Origin: Durusdinium trenchii
Lineage: Eukaryota > Sar > Dinophyceae > Suessiales > Symbiodiniaceae
DNA length: 64,000 bases
Assembly: GCA_963970005.1 (NCBI GenBank)
Contig: CAXAMN010028983.1
Span: forward strand, 177,131 to 241,130
Direction: 5' to 3'
Shown here: in pieces, positions 23,501 to 32,981 of the stretch
Position numbering within the stretch: the first letter of the stretch is position 1
Layout: each line of letters starts with the position of its first letter
Program-made: the position numbers and the translations under genes
The notes under the pieces: model-generated
Database searches by the model: none
Seen by the model: only the letters and a program-made list of their open reading frames with translations
What the model was told of the DNA's origin: nothing

Positions 23501-26146
23501 AGACTTCTACACTTTCAGATTCACTGATTCTTTAGGGACTTTGGGTTCAACCAAGTACAGTAATACCTGTATAGCGTTGAGTTCGCAGTCCCAGATGTCA
23601 ACGTAGCTACGTAGCCTACGTAGCTTGCGTTGGAAGGCCCAGGCACAAGTCTCTGCAGCCAGGGTGTCGATTTGCGCCGTAGTGATGCCGGTGTGGAGGC
23701 CTGGACGTCTTACACCAAACATCTCCAAATGCCAAAGGTACAAAGACAGTTCCAAAATGCGTTCATCTCCGCCCTTCAAACACCTCCACCCTTCAAACAT
23801 GTTCTGGGTAAAATACCATGCCCAGACTCTTCCTTCATTGGATCTTGCATCTTCTGGAAACAGTGAATCATTCATGGGCTGCCATGGTGAAGCACGGTCC
23901 ACCAATGACGAGCTCTGCTGGTCGGTCAAAACATTGGAGACAAACCTGGAAGAACTGAATGAAACCTCCTTCAAATGACCTGTTGGTTTCCTTGTCTTGG
24001 CAGTTTTGTTTTGCCTTTTGCTCTTCCTCATAAGTAGCAAGTTCTTCCTAACATGTCCCTGGCAAGCAGAGAAAAAACATATTAATATGCACATCACGCA
24101 CGATGACCGTCTACGATGAGAGGTGGGCAAAAGACAAATGAACAACTAAATGAAGATCGCTTGGTGATGTTCACCTACCTCAGGTAGAGGGCTCTGACTC
24201 AGACATCAACCCTTCACAATTGTGAGCAATAGTCCAACAACCTGTCCCAATATTCAACAAATGTCCATATTATAGGATGAACCAAGTGAATTGGTTCCTG
24301 CAAAAAAAAGTCATTTTTCAAAATGCAAAAACTGAAACCTATCTGGGACCTTATCATCCTTATCCAATAATGGCCTGGCCATTCCCATCTCCAGGCCTTC
24401 TACCACCTTCTGTGTGACCAACACCGGGTCGATGTAGCGCGGGTCGAGACCCTCGCAAAGGTTTCGAAGGCGCTTGGTGATGTTGTCAAACTTCACCTCC
24501 TGAAGTGCTGGGCCTACGGCCTACTACTCTGCGGAAGTCTGACTCTTGGATGAAGACCCTGAAATGAAGATCCTTTTAAGCAGGAAAGAATAGTAGGAAC
24601 GCTCGCGGGAATCTCAGCGATGTAAGCAGAGAGAGGCGGATGAAATAGTCACGACTATTAGTCACCTATTCTTGGAGTGGTTGGAGTCCAATCCTAGAAT
24701 CAGGGGGTGATCTGCTGCGATTGGTGCACTGATCGAATTTCACGCGCTGAGCCCATGGAGGAAACATGTTTTCTTATCTTCAATTCGCAGGGCATCACCA
24801 TCAATGCCCTTCGGCTTTGTTCCTAGTGATGCTGCAATGGTGCTGCCATGGTTTTCTGGTGTGCTTGTGGTGTCTTACCCTGACCACATGCAGGGAGGTT
24901 TAGGGGTCACAAGGCCCATCTGAGATGATACAGAACACAGGTACAAAAAACATCACCAAGACATACCAAGACTATTTTCACTTTGTTTCGGGCTCAAATC
25001 GGCCCCATAGAACGGGATAGTAGAGCCTACTCACACATACTCACACCATTTTGTGTGCGATGTGATGGGCATGCACGTCCATGTTCACTGTTGCCTGATG
25101 AGCTTTTTGGAGGATGCCTGATGCTGTGTACGCAGGAATACGCCTTCCACAGGGCACTGCATCGTCCACAGGTCGGCACCCTCGTGCGTCGGTGCTTGCT
25201 GGAATCTCTGCTCAGGAAGGTAGGTTGGCAGGGGTGCGAGCAAATATGCGACGGCTAGCCGCGCTAGCCTGTCTGCAGATGGGTGCTCTAGCCTTTCTGG
25301 ATTCTGTGTTGTCACTTTTAAAGCTTGACAAACAGCCACGGCTTGCTCGATCGCCTTGACACCTGGCTTGGCTTGCCAAATGCAGCCGGTCACGTAGCAG
25401 GGATGCGTGCAGGTCACACCCTGGGCTGGTGAAAGCGGAAGAAGGTAGAGCGTGCGCCGAAAAGAGCTTGGTTGATGTTGCTCACTGCATCTCTTATCGT
25501 TTGGCCTCAACAGCCCAGCAGCTCCGGAGGAGTCCACTGCCAGGCATTCTGAGCGAGTGGAGCGAAGTGGTGATATGGCGCCAATCTTTGTGGGGCCCTT
25601 CATGCGGCAAGCCCTGCGGCTTTCACGACCCGAGCATTGCTAAGGGGGCCCTGCTTGCGCCCATGCTTGGACTGTGTGGTTGGACATTTACAGGTTGGAC
25701 ATTTACAGTATATGGATTGAAGCATACTATTCTTGAACCATACTGTCTTAACATGTTGAACCATATGATCAAGTGTATTACAGTAGTATTGGACTGTCCC
25801 AAATACGTGTTCATCATGTTAAGACAGTAAAGATAAGTGACTTTCGGTGTCCAGGACCCCACTCCACTTGTGAGTTGCCAGGTCACACCAAGTATGGCCG
25901 CTTTCAACACGTTTCAGGCGCGGTAAAAGCGCTACTTGTCCAGGTGTAAGGCTGTCAGCTTTTGGCTAGCAGGCACTGCCCCCAAATAGCATCAAAGTCA
26001 AAAACAATTGAACATACATGAAAATACCCATCCCACCCACACTCAGCCCATACAAAGATACAACACTTAACTTTGTTTGTCCAATACCACAAGCAAAAAA
26101 ACATCCTCCGCTCCTGCTTGTGACCATCTCTCTTCACCACGTACAT
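7003..26146 (-). CDS. RNR1: Ribonucleoside-diphosphate reductase large subunit (class Ia R1), multi-exon, 3' end missing
   Basis: This subunit reduces ribonucleoside diphosphates to deoxyribonucleotides together with the small R2 subunit, in the cytosol. Twenty-seven exons on the minus strand give about 670 residues that follow the eukaryotic R1 family colinearly. They comprise an N-terminal ATP cone starting [12 protein letters not shown], the barrel with TLFNAGTP and MSSCFL (first redox cysteine), [20 protein letters not shown], the active-site SNLCTEI (Asn, Cys, Glu), VAVCNLAS (second redox cysteine), [31 protein letters not shown] and [11 protein letters not shown]. Phase is continuous across every resolved junction. 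The last exon found ends after LPEEMK. About 120 residues, including the radical-transfer tyrosine pair and the C-terminal cysteine pair, are not visible and should lie left of the window. Start chosen: the ATG at 26146, which begins the ATP cone. Exons 18 (3' end), 19 (5' end), 20 and 21 have unresolved borders. Confidence 0.96.
12308..12543 (+). pseudogene. Plus-strand coding-like fragment inside RNR1 intron 18
   Basis: The plus frame reads [19 protein letters not shown] and [20 protein letters not shown], ending in a stop at 12543. It has the look of a fragment of the same dinoflagellate repeat-gene family as elsewhere in the window (basic start, helical [10 protein letters not shown] segment). 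It is short, has no recognised partners nearby and lies antisense within a reductase intron, so it is probably a relic. Confidence 0.35.
12850..12864. repeat. C15 homopolymer
   Basis: Fifteen uninterrupted C residues; length may be unreliable from sequencing. Confidence 0.9.
13033..13533. repeat. Direct duplication of a ~172-bp unit
   Basis: 13033-13207 and 13363-13533 are close copies. Both start CCCCCTAT.AATCAATCCCA, contain the block ATTCAATATCTTCAT, and end CCTTTTGATGGCTTCTC. A third partial copy of the first ~22 bases occurs at 12928-12950. The pieces between the copies differ. Confidence 0.85.
14080..14370 (+). pseudogene. Plus-strand coding-like fragment inside RNR1 intron 18
   Basis: The plus frame reads [40 protein letters not shown] and [20 protein letters not shown] to a stop at 14370. 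Its codon use is protein-like and better than the overlapping minus frames. No family recognised. It could be a terminal exon of an inserted gene or a relic. Confidence 0.35.
14787..14997. repeat. Four degenerate tandem copies of a ~55-bp unit
   Basis: Repeated blocks contain GGGGGATCCACT, GGCTTGACAACCC and GCCACTCAAG in the same order four times with small changes. It is not protein-coding in any frame. Confidence 0.8.
15731..21135 (-). CDS. RNR1: RNR1 exons 9-18: catalytic barrel with active-site residues
   Basis: Exon coordinates: 21048-21135, 20283-20363, 19753-19863, 19154-19280, 18752-18783, 18228-18269, 17698-17756, 17109-17175, 16299-16337, about 15731-15850. Exon 9 carries the cysteine of MSSCFLLKM, the expected redox partner. 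Exon 10 reads [20 protein letters not shown], exon 12 [19 protein letters not shown], exon 13 [11 protein letters not shown], exon 14 [11 protein letters not shown] and exon 17 [13 protein letters not shown]. Exon 18 holds [20 protein letters not shown], that is the catalytic Asn/Cys/Glu and the second redox cysteine. Resolved donors for introns 9-17: GT, GT, GC, GT, GT, GC, GC, GC, GC. The end of exon 18 after AVCNLAS is not resolved: a short exon may be missing before exon 19. Confidence 0.93.
17545..17660. repeat. Local direct duplication
   Basis: The strings CAATATGG, AGCTAGTCTGT, ATGTTGGAAG and GGAAGCTCT each occur two or more times within about 110 bp in RNR1 intron 15. Confidence 0.6.
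21432..26146 (-). CDS. RNR1: RNR1 exons 1-8: ATP cone and N-terminal helical region
   Basis: Exon coordinates, transcript order: 26114-26146, 24397-24499, 23647-23700, 23338-23410, 22838-22925, 22555-22599, 22082-22121, 21432-21576. The translation joins [11 protein letters not shown] to [19 protein letters not shown] (ATP cone), then [83 protein letters not shown] and [20 protein letters not shown], all colinear with R1 proteins. Donors of introns 1-8 read GA, GC, GT, GA, GA, GC, GC, GA; all acceptors are AG followed by G. Exon 7 is only 40 bp. The 26147-26640 stretch upstream holds no gene and no clear TATA-like promoter. Several AG dinucleotides just upstream of the ATG could serve spliced-leader trans-splicing, but that is inference. 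Confidence 0.93.
25679..25708. repeat. 15-bp tandem repeat, two exact copies
   Basis: GTTGGACATTTACAG is repeated exactly in RNR1 intron 1, immediately before the inverted repeat at 25741-25829. Confidence 0.9.
25741..25829. repeat. Perfect 15-bp inverted repeat flanking 59 bp
   Basis: TACTGTCTTAACATG at 25741-25755 is the exact reverse complement of 25815-25829. It lies inside RNR1 intron 1. It could be the ends of a tiny non-autonomous element or a hairpin. Confidence 0.85.
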
Positions 26147-26636
26147 TTGAGCCTGAGCCTGACCATCCAGCCTACTGGTGTGGGGTGGCAGGTCCTTTGG
26201 CAACTGCTGTGGAGCCAACAAAGAAGTTGAGTGAATCTGCAAGACCGCAAGGGCATCATTCATAGCTCCCCGACCAGAAATGGAATATGAGTCATGAGTT
26301 GCTCAATAGGTTACTGTAACCGGTTCCTCACACGCTGTCCCGAGTCAACGCTAAACACAGCAACTTGTACAGTAAATACCCTCTCATCTGATGCGATAAT
26401 GATGTTTCGGATGGCAAAGACATCAAGGACGAAAACATGGATTTGTCAGTCAGCAAAACGAGGTAGTGAAGGTATGGAGTATCGACATATGCGGCATAGA
26501 GCTGTTGTTGACGGGATTGGCGGCTGTAGTCAGTGCACTGCTAATGGTTCAAACACAAAAGACTTCTCAGAAACACCATCTAAACATATCTACCAGTACC
26601 ATCCAAAGGTACCTAAACTTACGTACCTGTTTTTTT
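26147..26636. promoter_or_regulatory. Intergenic region upstream of the RNR1 start codon
   Basis: About 490 bp separate the reductase ATG from the motif at the end of the candidate element. No TATA box or other known promoter sequence is visible. Directly upstream of the ATG on the minus strand are CAG and TAG dinucleotides that could accept a spliced leader. Gene C of the element ends at 26813 in the same orientation, so the reductase is transcribed downstream of the element. Confidence 0.3.
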
Positions 26637-26812
26637 CTGCTCGAGATCTTGGATTTCTGATCATTTGGGAATTTGCGCTCGTTTCCAAAAAAAGTGCTCG
26701 AGACATGTTAACACCACACTGTATTTAGATAAACCACTCACTGAAGTCCGGTGCACCAATGCATACACCAGCACACACACACACTTTTCCTTCACCATTG
26801 ACTTCGTCCAAG

Positions 26813-29645
26813 TCAGCCGGGGCCCAAATGCGAGAAGTACCTTTGGTACTTTAGGAGGCATCGGGACATTGTGCTCCAGGCAATTAGTCGTCCAGCATTC
26901 ACTCGACGTACGATCCTGGCTGCCCTTCCTACAAAGTCTTCGTCACTCCAGCATCCCCAGCCTTAGGTGTGTTGGCAGGAGTTCTGGTTTGGGTGTTCAT
27001 ACCTCGATCATTGTGACAAGCAACATTGGGGATTGAGAATTTTGCCAACTCTTCCAGAGCTGCGGCAAAGAGAAATCTGAAGCTCCATATTCTTCCTCAA
27101 CTTCAGCCACTAACGGATGGTACTGGAACACTCAAACAAATCTCCAGAACAGTGTGGAACAGTTTGGCTAAAGTGTCGGGATATGAGCATATAGATGCAG
27201 CTTTGGCCTGAGAAGGTACAAGTTCCAATTGCGCTGCGCGCACATGGTTGCCAAACCAGCATACCCTTCCTGAGGTTCAAAGATAAAAACACTTAAACTT
27301 CTTGTTGTGATATGAACTACAAGACACTTGGGAGTACAGGTACACTGCATTCAAAAGTCTGCAACATTGAAGCCATATCGGCAGATGACTTCTGCTTTAG
27401 CAACCTCGATCCAGACTCCTTCCTTCTGAAGCGTGGAGAAGAACCGATTTGCATTGCGGGTTGTCCATGTCATCAGCTCCAACAGGGTCCGGTCTCCAGG
27501 ATCCTTGGGGCTGATTGAAATTTTAGGTGAAGCTCAAACAACTCTGTCAGAATAACTAGCTCAAGAACTCTCCAAACAGATGTGAAGACTTGAGCCCTGG
27601 TTCTACATCAGTTGGGGCCATTGCATTAAGCTCCCACTCCAGCCATTGGCACATGAGTTTCGTATCATGTGCACGCCCGTGGCCTTGAGGAAATGATTTC
27701 GACCTTGGAGGCCACCAGCTGGCAAAGGAAGGGGCAGGGGGCCAGGGAGGTAACAATCACACCCTACCCCTTACAGAACACATCCAGACAAAAAACACTT
27801 CAAAAGATACAGATCAAGAGTCGACTGGATTTTGAAGTTCTTTGCCTGAAAGGACGTCAATGACGATGATTTCTTAAATTCTGCACACCAATTGTCAAAC
27901 CTCTCATACGCTTGGTCCAGTTTGGATTGAAGGCGGGTCCCAGTGAAAATGTTCATCCGGCAAAGGGCTATAAGGGAGCTTGCATAGAGGTCACCACCAA
28001 ATCCCAAATGAAAGCAGTGCATAGGATCAGGCTTTATAGCCTCTGCAAAAGAAGACCCTGGAATTGACCGAAGGGGGCTATACTTGTCTGGCTTGAATGG
28101 TGAAGGAGAAAGCTGAGTCCACATGCGAAGTTCTCCAGCCGGCGACATATTCCACCATTCCTGGGCAATCATACATTCACATGTGCACATGAGCAGGAGA
28201 GCCAATCCCCAAAATCACACTATATATAGCTCACACAAAGAATCTAGCTTATGCTAAGCTCAGATGAAGGGACAACTGCTGGGCACAAATGGCACAGCCG
28301 AAGCGAACGGAAACCGGACTGGAGATGGTATGCCTTCCTGGCCCACACCCAATCACCCTTTGTACCGGTGAATCCTGCATAGAAGAGATGGGTAGCACCA
28401 TCAACCTAGGCTTTGTTGCAGATGCATGTCAATTCTCATCCCTCGATACACTGAGCTACCTAAACCTTATTGTAGGCAAAGGGCATCAACTGAAACACCA
28501 TCCTCAAAAGCAGCACAAAAGTCGTCTGCCAGGGCTTGATGGAGTCCATCAATGCTGGCATCATCTTTGGCGTACCACTGCGAAGGCAAGACGGTGTACA
28601 GTAGTCGGGTGGAAAAGGAATGCCTCACACACACAAACAGTTGAGACCCTGTTCATGGCCATTTGGCAATAACCATGCAACAAATATATCACACAATCCA
28701 CCACAAAGGAATTGAGGGCAAGCTGCACTGAAGCATTCAGGCTTTCCACACCAGTGAAAGGGATCAACACTTGGTAGCTCAAGATCAGAACTGGAGCCCT
28801 TGAGAGTCCTCTTCCTTCATCTCCGTGTAGAGCTATTGGTATCGTTCGTTTTCGTCGGCTTGGGTCTTTTTGGTAGATTGGGTGTGAATCATCTACAAGC
28901 CGGAAGTTATCCCAAAACTCTTCCAGCATACCCATGTAGGCAGAGCCACCAATATCATGGCCACCCAAAAGGAATCTTGGAGATTTCTGGAGAATGGTTT
29001 TCATCCAATTGGTCAACAAAATGACTGGGTACTTCACCACAATCTCGCGGATAGAGCGTTTACGCCTGCCATGCTTTGTTCGCACCTTCTGACGAAGTGG
29101 AATTTCAGGAGAACTAATGGATACTGGAAAGGTCTTCACATCTCGAAAGATATACCTGCGGAAATCCCGGGCTGCATTCTTTCCAGTCTTCCCCGACTTT
29201 GTTAGCCGATAGCGGGCTATCTTGTTGATATTGGTGTCAACCACACCTGTCCAGGGTCCCAAAGGTGTTTTGCACAACAATTGAACTTAAATTTGTACAA
29301 GCTGTTGGCCCACCCAACCTAGCTTCTTGTTTCTTTTTGCAGTGACCCCAGCCAAACGTAGCACCCCATGCGCCGTGGCAACCTAGGTTCAAGACGAAGT
29401 ATATATATATATCGAAAGCTGTAATAGCTTCATGACATGTTCCAGTTATATAGCTTTAATGATATCCATTTGAGTTTTGCAAGAAAGGCAGCTCCATTCT
29501 CCGCATCTTGAAGAAGAGCATCAACCAAGTCATCCGATGATTCATCCCCTGCGACATTCACCACTCCACCTCCACCAGACTGCAGCAACACCAGGCCTGG
29601 TTCTACGTGATGATCATCAGCTTCCTCATCGATATCCAGGCCTGC
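26813..29645 (-). CDS. Element gene C: HGDEGRG / DPMHCFHLG protein, possibly transposase-derived
   Basis: Blocks in order: about 29465-29645 (acidic, SGGGGVVNVAGDESSDDLVD), 28760-29280 (FRRYIFRDVKTFPVSISS, LLGGHDIGGSAYMGMLEEFW, IPIALHGDEGRGLSRAPV), 27790-28205 (PDPMHCFHLGFGGDLYA and AYERFDNWCAEFKKS), 27560-27680, 27360-27510 (LMTWTTRNANRFFSTLQKEG), 27190-27300 (NLYLLRPKLHLYAHIP) and 26813-26970 (CWSDEDFVGRAARIVRRV), ending in a TGA at 26813-26815. I recognise this motif series as a multicopy dinoflagellate family. Conserved acidic residues in HGDEG, DPMH and SDEDF invite comparison with the D-D-E catalytic triad of CACTA/TNP2-like transposases, whose DPMH motif is similar. That function is inference. 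The open frame at 28561-28760 beyond the conserved part may be read-through into an intron. Confidence 0.6.
27771..28205 (-). CDS. DPMHCFHLG exon of element gene C
   Basis: The frame starts with MCTCECMIAQEWWNMSPAGE and continues to KPDPMHCFHLGFGGDLYAS, SLIALCRMNIFTG and KLDQAYERFDNWCAEFKKSS. The Asp-Pro-Met-His ... Leu-Gly motif is typical of this family and resembles the DPMH signature of CACTA-type transposases. It continues into LMCQWLEWELNAM at 27560-27680. Confidence 0.6.
   Translation of the reverse strand: MALLLMCTCECMIAQEWWNMSPAGELRMWTQLSPSPFKPDKYSPLRSIPGSSFAEAIKPDPMHCFHLGFGGDLYASSLIALCRMNIFTGTRLQSKLDQAYERFDNWCAEFKKSSSLTSFQAKNFKIQSTLDLYLLKCFLSGCVL
28561..29280 (-). CDS. HGDEGRG exon of element gene C
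   Basis: This frame is 239 codons long. It starts near TPLGPWTGVVDTNINKIARY, continues through a basic stretch and LLGGHDIGGSAYMG, then DDSHPIYQ, IPIALHGDEGRGLSRAPV and VLILSYQVLIPFTG. The GGHD ... HGDEG ... order is diagnostic for the family. The last ~65 codons (after ESLNAS) lose family character and include LFHPTTVHRLAFAV, so a splice donor is expected near 28750. Confidence 0.65.
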   Translation of the reverse strand: MLCKTPLGPWTGVVDTNINKIARYRLTKSGKTGKNAARDFRRYIFRDVKTFPVSISSPEIPLRQKVRTKHGRRKRSIREIVVKYPVILLTNWMKTILQKSPRFLLGGHDIGGSAYMGMLEEFWDNFRLVDDSHPIYQKDPSRRKRTIPIALHGDEGRGLSRAPVLILSYQVLIPFTGVESLNASVQLALNSFVVDCVIYLLHGYCQMAMNRVSTVCVCEAFLFHPTTVHRLAFAVVRQR

Positions 29646-29884
29646 ATTGCATCAGCAGCAAATGGAACAAAGGCAGTTCTCACACAGAAAACAAGCACTC
29701 CCAAATTGTTGCAACACACCGCAGTGCAAACGGGTGCAAAGCTATAGTGGAAGCACTTTTTGACCTGTACCCCCAGGCTTTTGGCACAAATGTATATGGC
29801 AACACATGTGCCAATTGACAAGACCCACGCAGCTGTCATTCCTGACAAACGCGATCCAAAAACTGGAAATGCTGCATCACTTCT

Positions 29885-32594
29885 TGACCTTTTTGGCCTT
29901 TTTCTTAGGTGATGCCTTTGCTTTGTTTTCCTTCCCTTTGGAAGTAGCGCTAGATCCCTTCACACTCGCCGACGAAGATTTGATGTTCCTGGGGCAGTTG
30001 GACCAGTATAGCAAATTTGCAATGCAAGAGTGACTTTAAAGTATAGTGCATGGATAATTGCCACATAAACTGAATGCTTTCAAGGTTCTTGCTGCGGGTG
30101 ATGTAGTTGTTTAAGGTCACATCAGTCTTGGTGCAAGCTGCAAACAGGTTCATGATATTCTTCTTCTTCTCATCCAGACCCCTCGTCAGGGAGGAACAGT
30201 CAAAAGTGTTCAACCAATCTTCTTTTCGCTGGTAGACTCATGGAACCAAAAAAACAAGACTAGTGGATCAACCAACACAAGACGGACATTGAATTCTGCT
30301 GGCCGCCTTGTGTCATCCATGCTGAGGTAATCTGCCTGCTGCTCACTGAGAGCTGTGTACTTGGTGTTCAAAATCTTAACCAGCCCATTGATCTGGTCCG
30401 CAATCCTGGGCGAAGGAGACCAATCTTTCTTTGATATTCTATGTATATATAGTGAAACCTTTGAACCTAATTGTTCATGGTATAGTTTCATCTCGAGGTA
30501 CTCAGTCGCACGGGGAATCTTCAGGCTCCGCAACTTCTCCTCAACACCCAAATGTAACCCTGTAATGACTGCATGCATATACACACATTACCAATACAGT
30601 AAATGTATTTTTACAACTTGTCCTGTTGGGCCGTCGCAGAATCTATCTTCTTTCCCAAGCAAGCTATGAAGCTTGGAAGCAAGGTGAATGGTGACTGGTT
30701 CTTCTGGAGAGTTGGGAAGACCAGCCCCAACCTAAGATAAAGACCAATGTTTTTATACACCATCAATGAACGTATGAGTCATGAGGTGCCACAACAAACT
30801 ACAAGCAAGCAGTGTATCCTAGCAGCTTGCCCGACGAGGCAGCAGCAGTGGCCTGCTTGATCAGTGCCTCTTTGTGGTCTGGATCAGAAGAACGAGGCTT
30901 GGTCCCGAATTCCTCCTCCGGGTCAAGGTTGGTATCCAGAAGGATCCCATCAGGATCCTGCAGGTTGAGAGAGATGCAAGGCAGGTAGAAAAGCCCTGGC
31001 ACAGCACCTTCATCAGTATACAAATGAATAGAGTTGGCCAGTCCTCCATTTCAGCATCCCCCATCATACGGTACTCTTCTCCTTTCTCATTCCTACTCGA
31101 GAAGCTTTCCTTCAAAACCAGTTTTGCTTCCTCCTCCTTGTGTACTGGATTTCTGCGGACTAGACCACGGGCTGCAGCCCATTCAAAAGACTCGTCGATC
31201 ATTTGCCTAGCATCGGTTGACCAGTGCGCTGCATACCGGCTATTGTATACTGTATGTCATTATACCGAAATGGCAATAGAAAACTTGCACCTATTTTCAT
31301 CCAAAAGTCTTTGTATAGTGTTCGACATCAGCCAAGTAGGCACGGGTTACCCACTGACCCTCCTTCCCCTCAGATTGAAGACGCTTGGCCCAGCGGGATA
31401 CCTGCAACTCCAGCTGTTTCAAAGACCCATGCTCGCGAAGAAGCTGGCGTAGTTTCTCACCTATGCCCAGCCCCCAAGCAAACATCATAAGTCCACGCAT
31501 GTTCAGATCGAGTATTCACACTTGCACATATTATGGGGTTTCCTATATACAAGTCAAAACACGGCCCTCATCAGTTTTGTAGAGCTCCATACTCTCCTTG
31601 GAAGCAGTGATCTTCTTCTTGGACGGGTTACAGTGGCGCCGAAGCCTGGGTTATTATGAAACTCTTGAAACTTAACAAATCGATCATATCCATACCCCAC
31701 AGTTAATGAGTGCAATCTTGACATTTATACTTGCAAATCAGTGCAAATGAGGTTCATATGATAGTACTTGTCAAACTTGTCATCATCTTTCTTGACAGGC
31801 ACCGGGGATGAACGGCGAGTTTCACCAGGGGAAAACCCCAAAGGAATCTCCTGAGAAAGCATGTGCTCCTTCCCACCTTCCTCACTCAGAGCCTTGGTTG
31901 GCGTTGCTGGTGCAGGTTTAGCCTCACCTGGCAAGATCTCATGGGATGTAGCTGGCTGAGTCTGAGAGAGACCGAGCTGGTTATCAGGGACCTCAGGCTC
32001 TGGGGCGTCAGGCAACGAATCTGGGATAACAATGGCATCACCAGACATGTTTGGTGTTTTGTTCAGCTCCTCCAACGGAACTGAGTCCACATGGGTGTCA
32101 TTCAGCTCCTGGGATTCACAAAAGCTGGCTGCAAACTTTGTGTTTGGTTTCTCCTCAACATCCTCCACAGGCACTGCAGCCAAAGGGGTTGCTCTATGGC
32201 CAGCAACATACTCACCACTGCTTGATTCCAAGATCGGGGCACCTTATTCCCACAAAGATTGGTTGACCACACAAAAAACAATCTAGCACAACAGCATCAC
32301 TACTTATCCACCAAACCACCTGGAACTGCCAAGGTTTGACCTCCATTGCCACCTCTGGCCGCTGCCAACTTTGCCTGTATGGCCGCGATCTTGGCACGTG
32401 ACTCCTTATGCGTGGGACGAGAGCAACAAGTATTTGGGGTGGGGAAGCTGCAAGCATGAACGGTGCACCAAATAATTTAACCTAGTAACTGCAAGCTGTG
32501 AACTCAAGAGCTCTTTGGAAGTAGCCAGTTCTTTCGAACACATCATGGCACAACCCTCAACCAGCGTTCCACAGGACCAAACACGAAAGGACAT
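29885..32594 (-). CDS. Element gene B: charged multi-exon protein with Lys-rich C terminus
   Basis: I do not recognise a family. Coding-like blocks: 32486-32594 (CSKELATSKELLSSQLAVT), 32320-32450 (THKESRAKIAAIQAKLAAA), 31745-32231 (Pro/Glu-rich, low complexity), 31565-31647, 31305-31465 (KLRQLLREHGSLKQLELQVS), 31035-31202 (IDESFEWAAARGLVRRN), 30825-30965, 30610-30740, 30260-30560 (RIADQINGLVKILNTKYTAL), 30040-30190 and 29885-30003, which ends ASPKKKAKKVKK and a stop. The helical, charged composition and the basic tail suggest a nuclear or nucleic-acid-associated accessory protein. It starts about 390 bp downstream of the stop of gene A and ends about 240 bp before gene C, so the three units are tightly packed on one strand. 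A and B could also be one transcript. Confidence 0.5.
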
Positions 32595-32981
32595 CAGTCT
32601 TGATCAAGTCTTGATCTGAAACAATGCCAAAAACATCTATTAGCAAACATGAAACATGCATATTTCCAATCAAAGTGGGACGTTTTTTAAATTTGCGGCT
32701 TTTTGCGGGTTTTTGCGGGGATTTGCGCCCGTTTTGCACGAATTTGCGCTCGAGCAGTTTTCCACTTTGGGCTAAGAAACCCAAAAAAGGCTGCTAACAC
32801 CGTCTAATTTGCATTCTGGGCATTAGGACCCAAGAAACTGGATGTGGGCAATCGAATTAGCCAATCGAGCTGTTGTACTCCACCCTTTGAGGCTCTGGTA
32901 CCGTAACCTGAGTTGAATAGGCTAATGCAAAGTACACGTGAGGCAATTGTATAGACATATGACATTGCAAGTGTCAAACTG

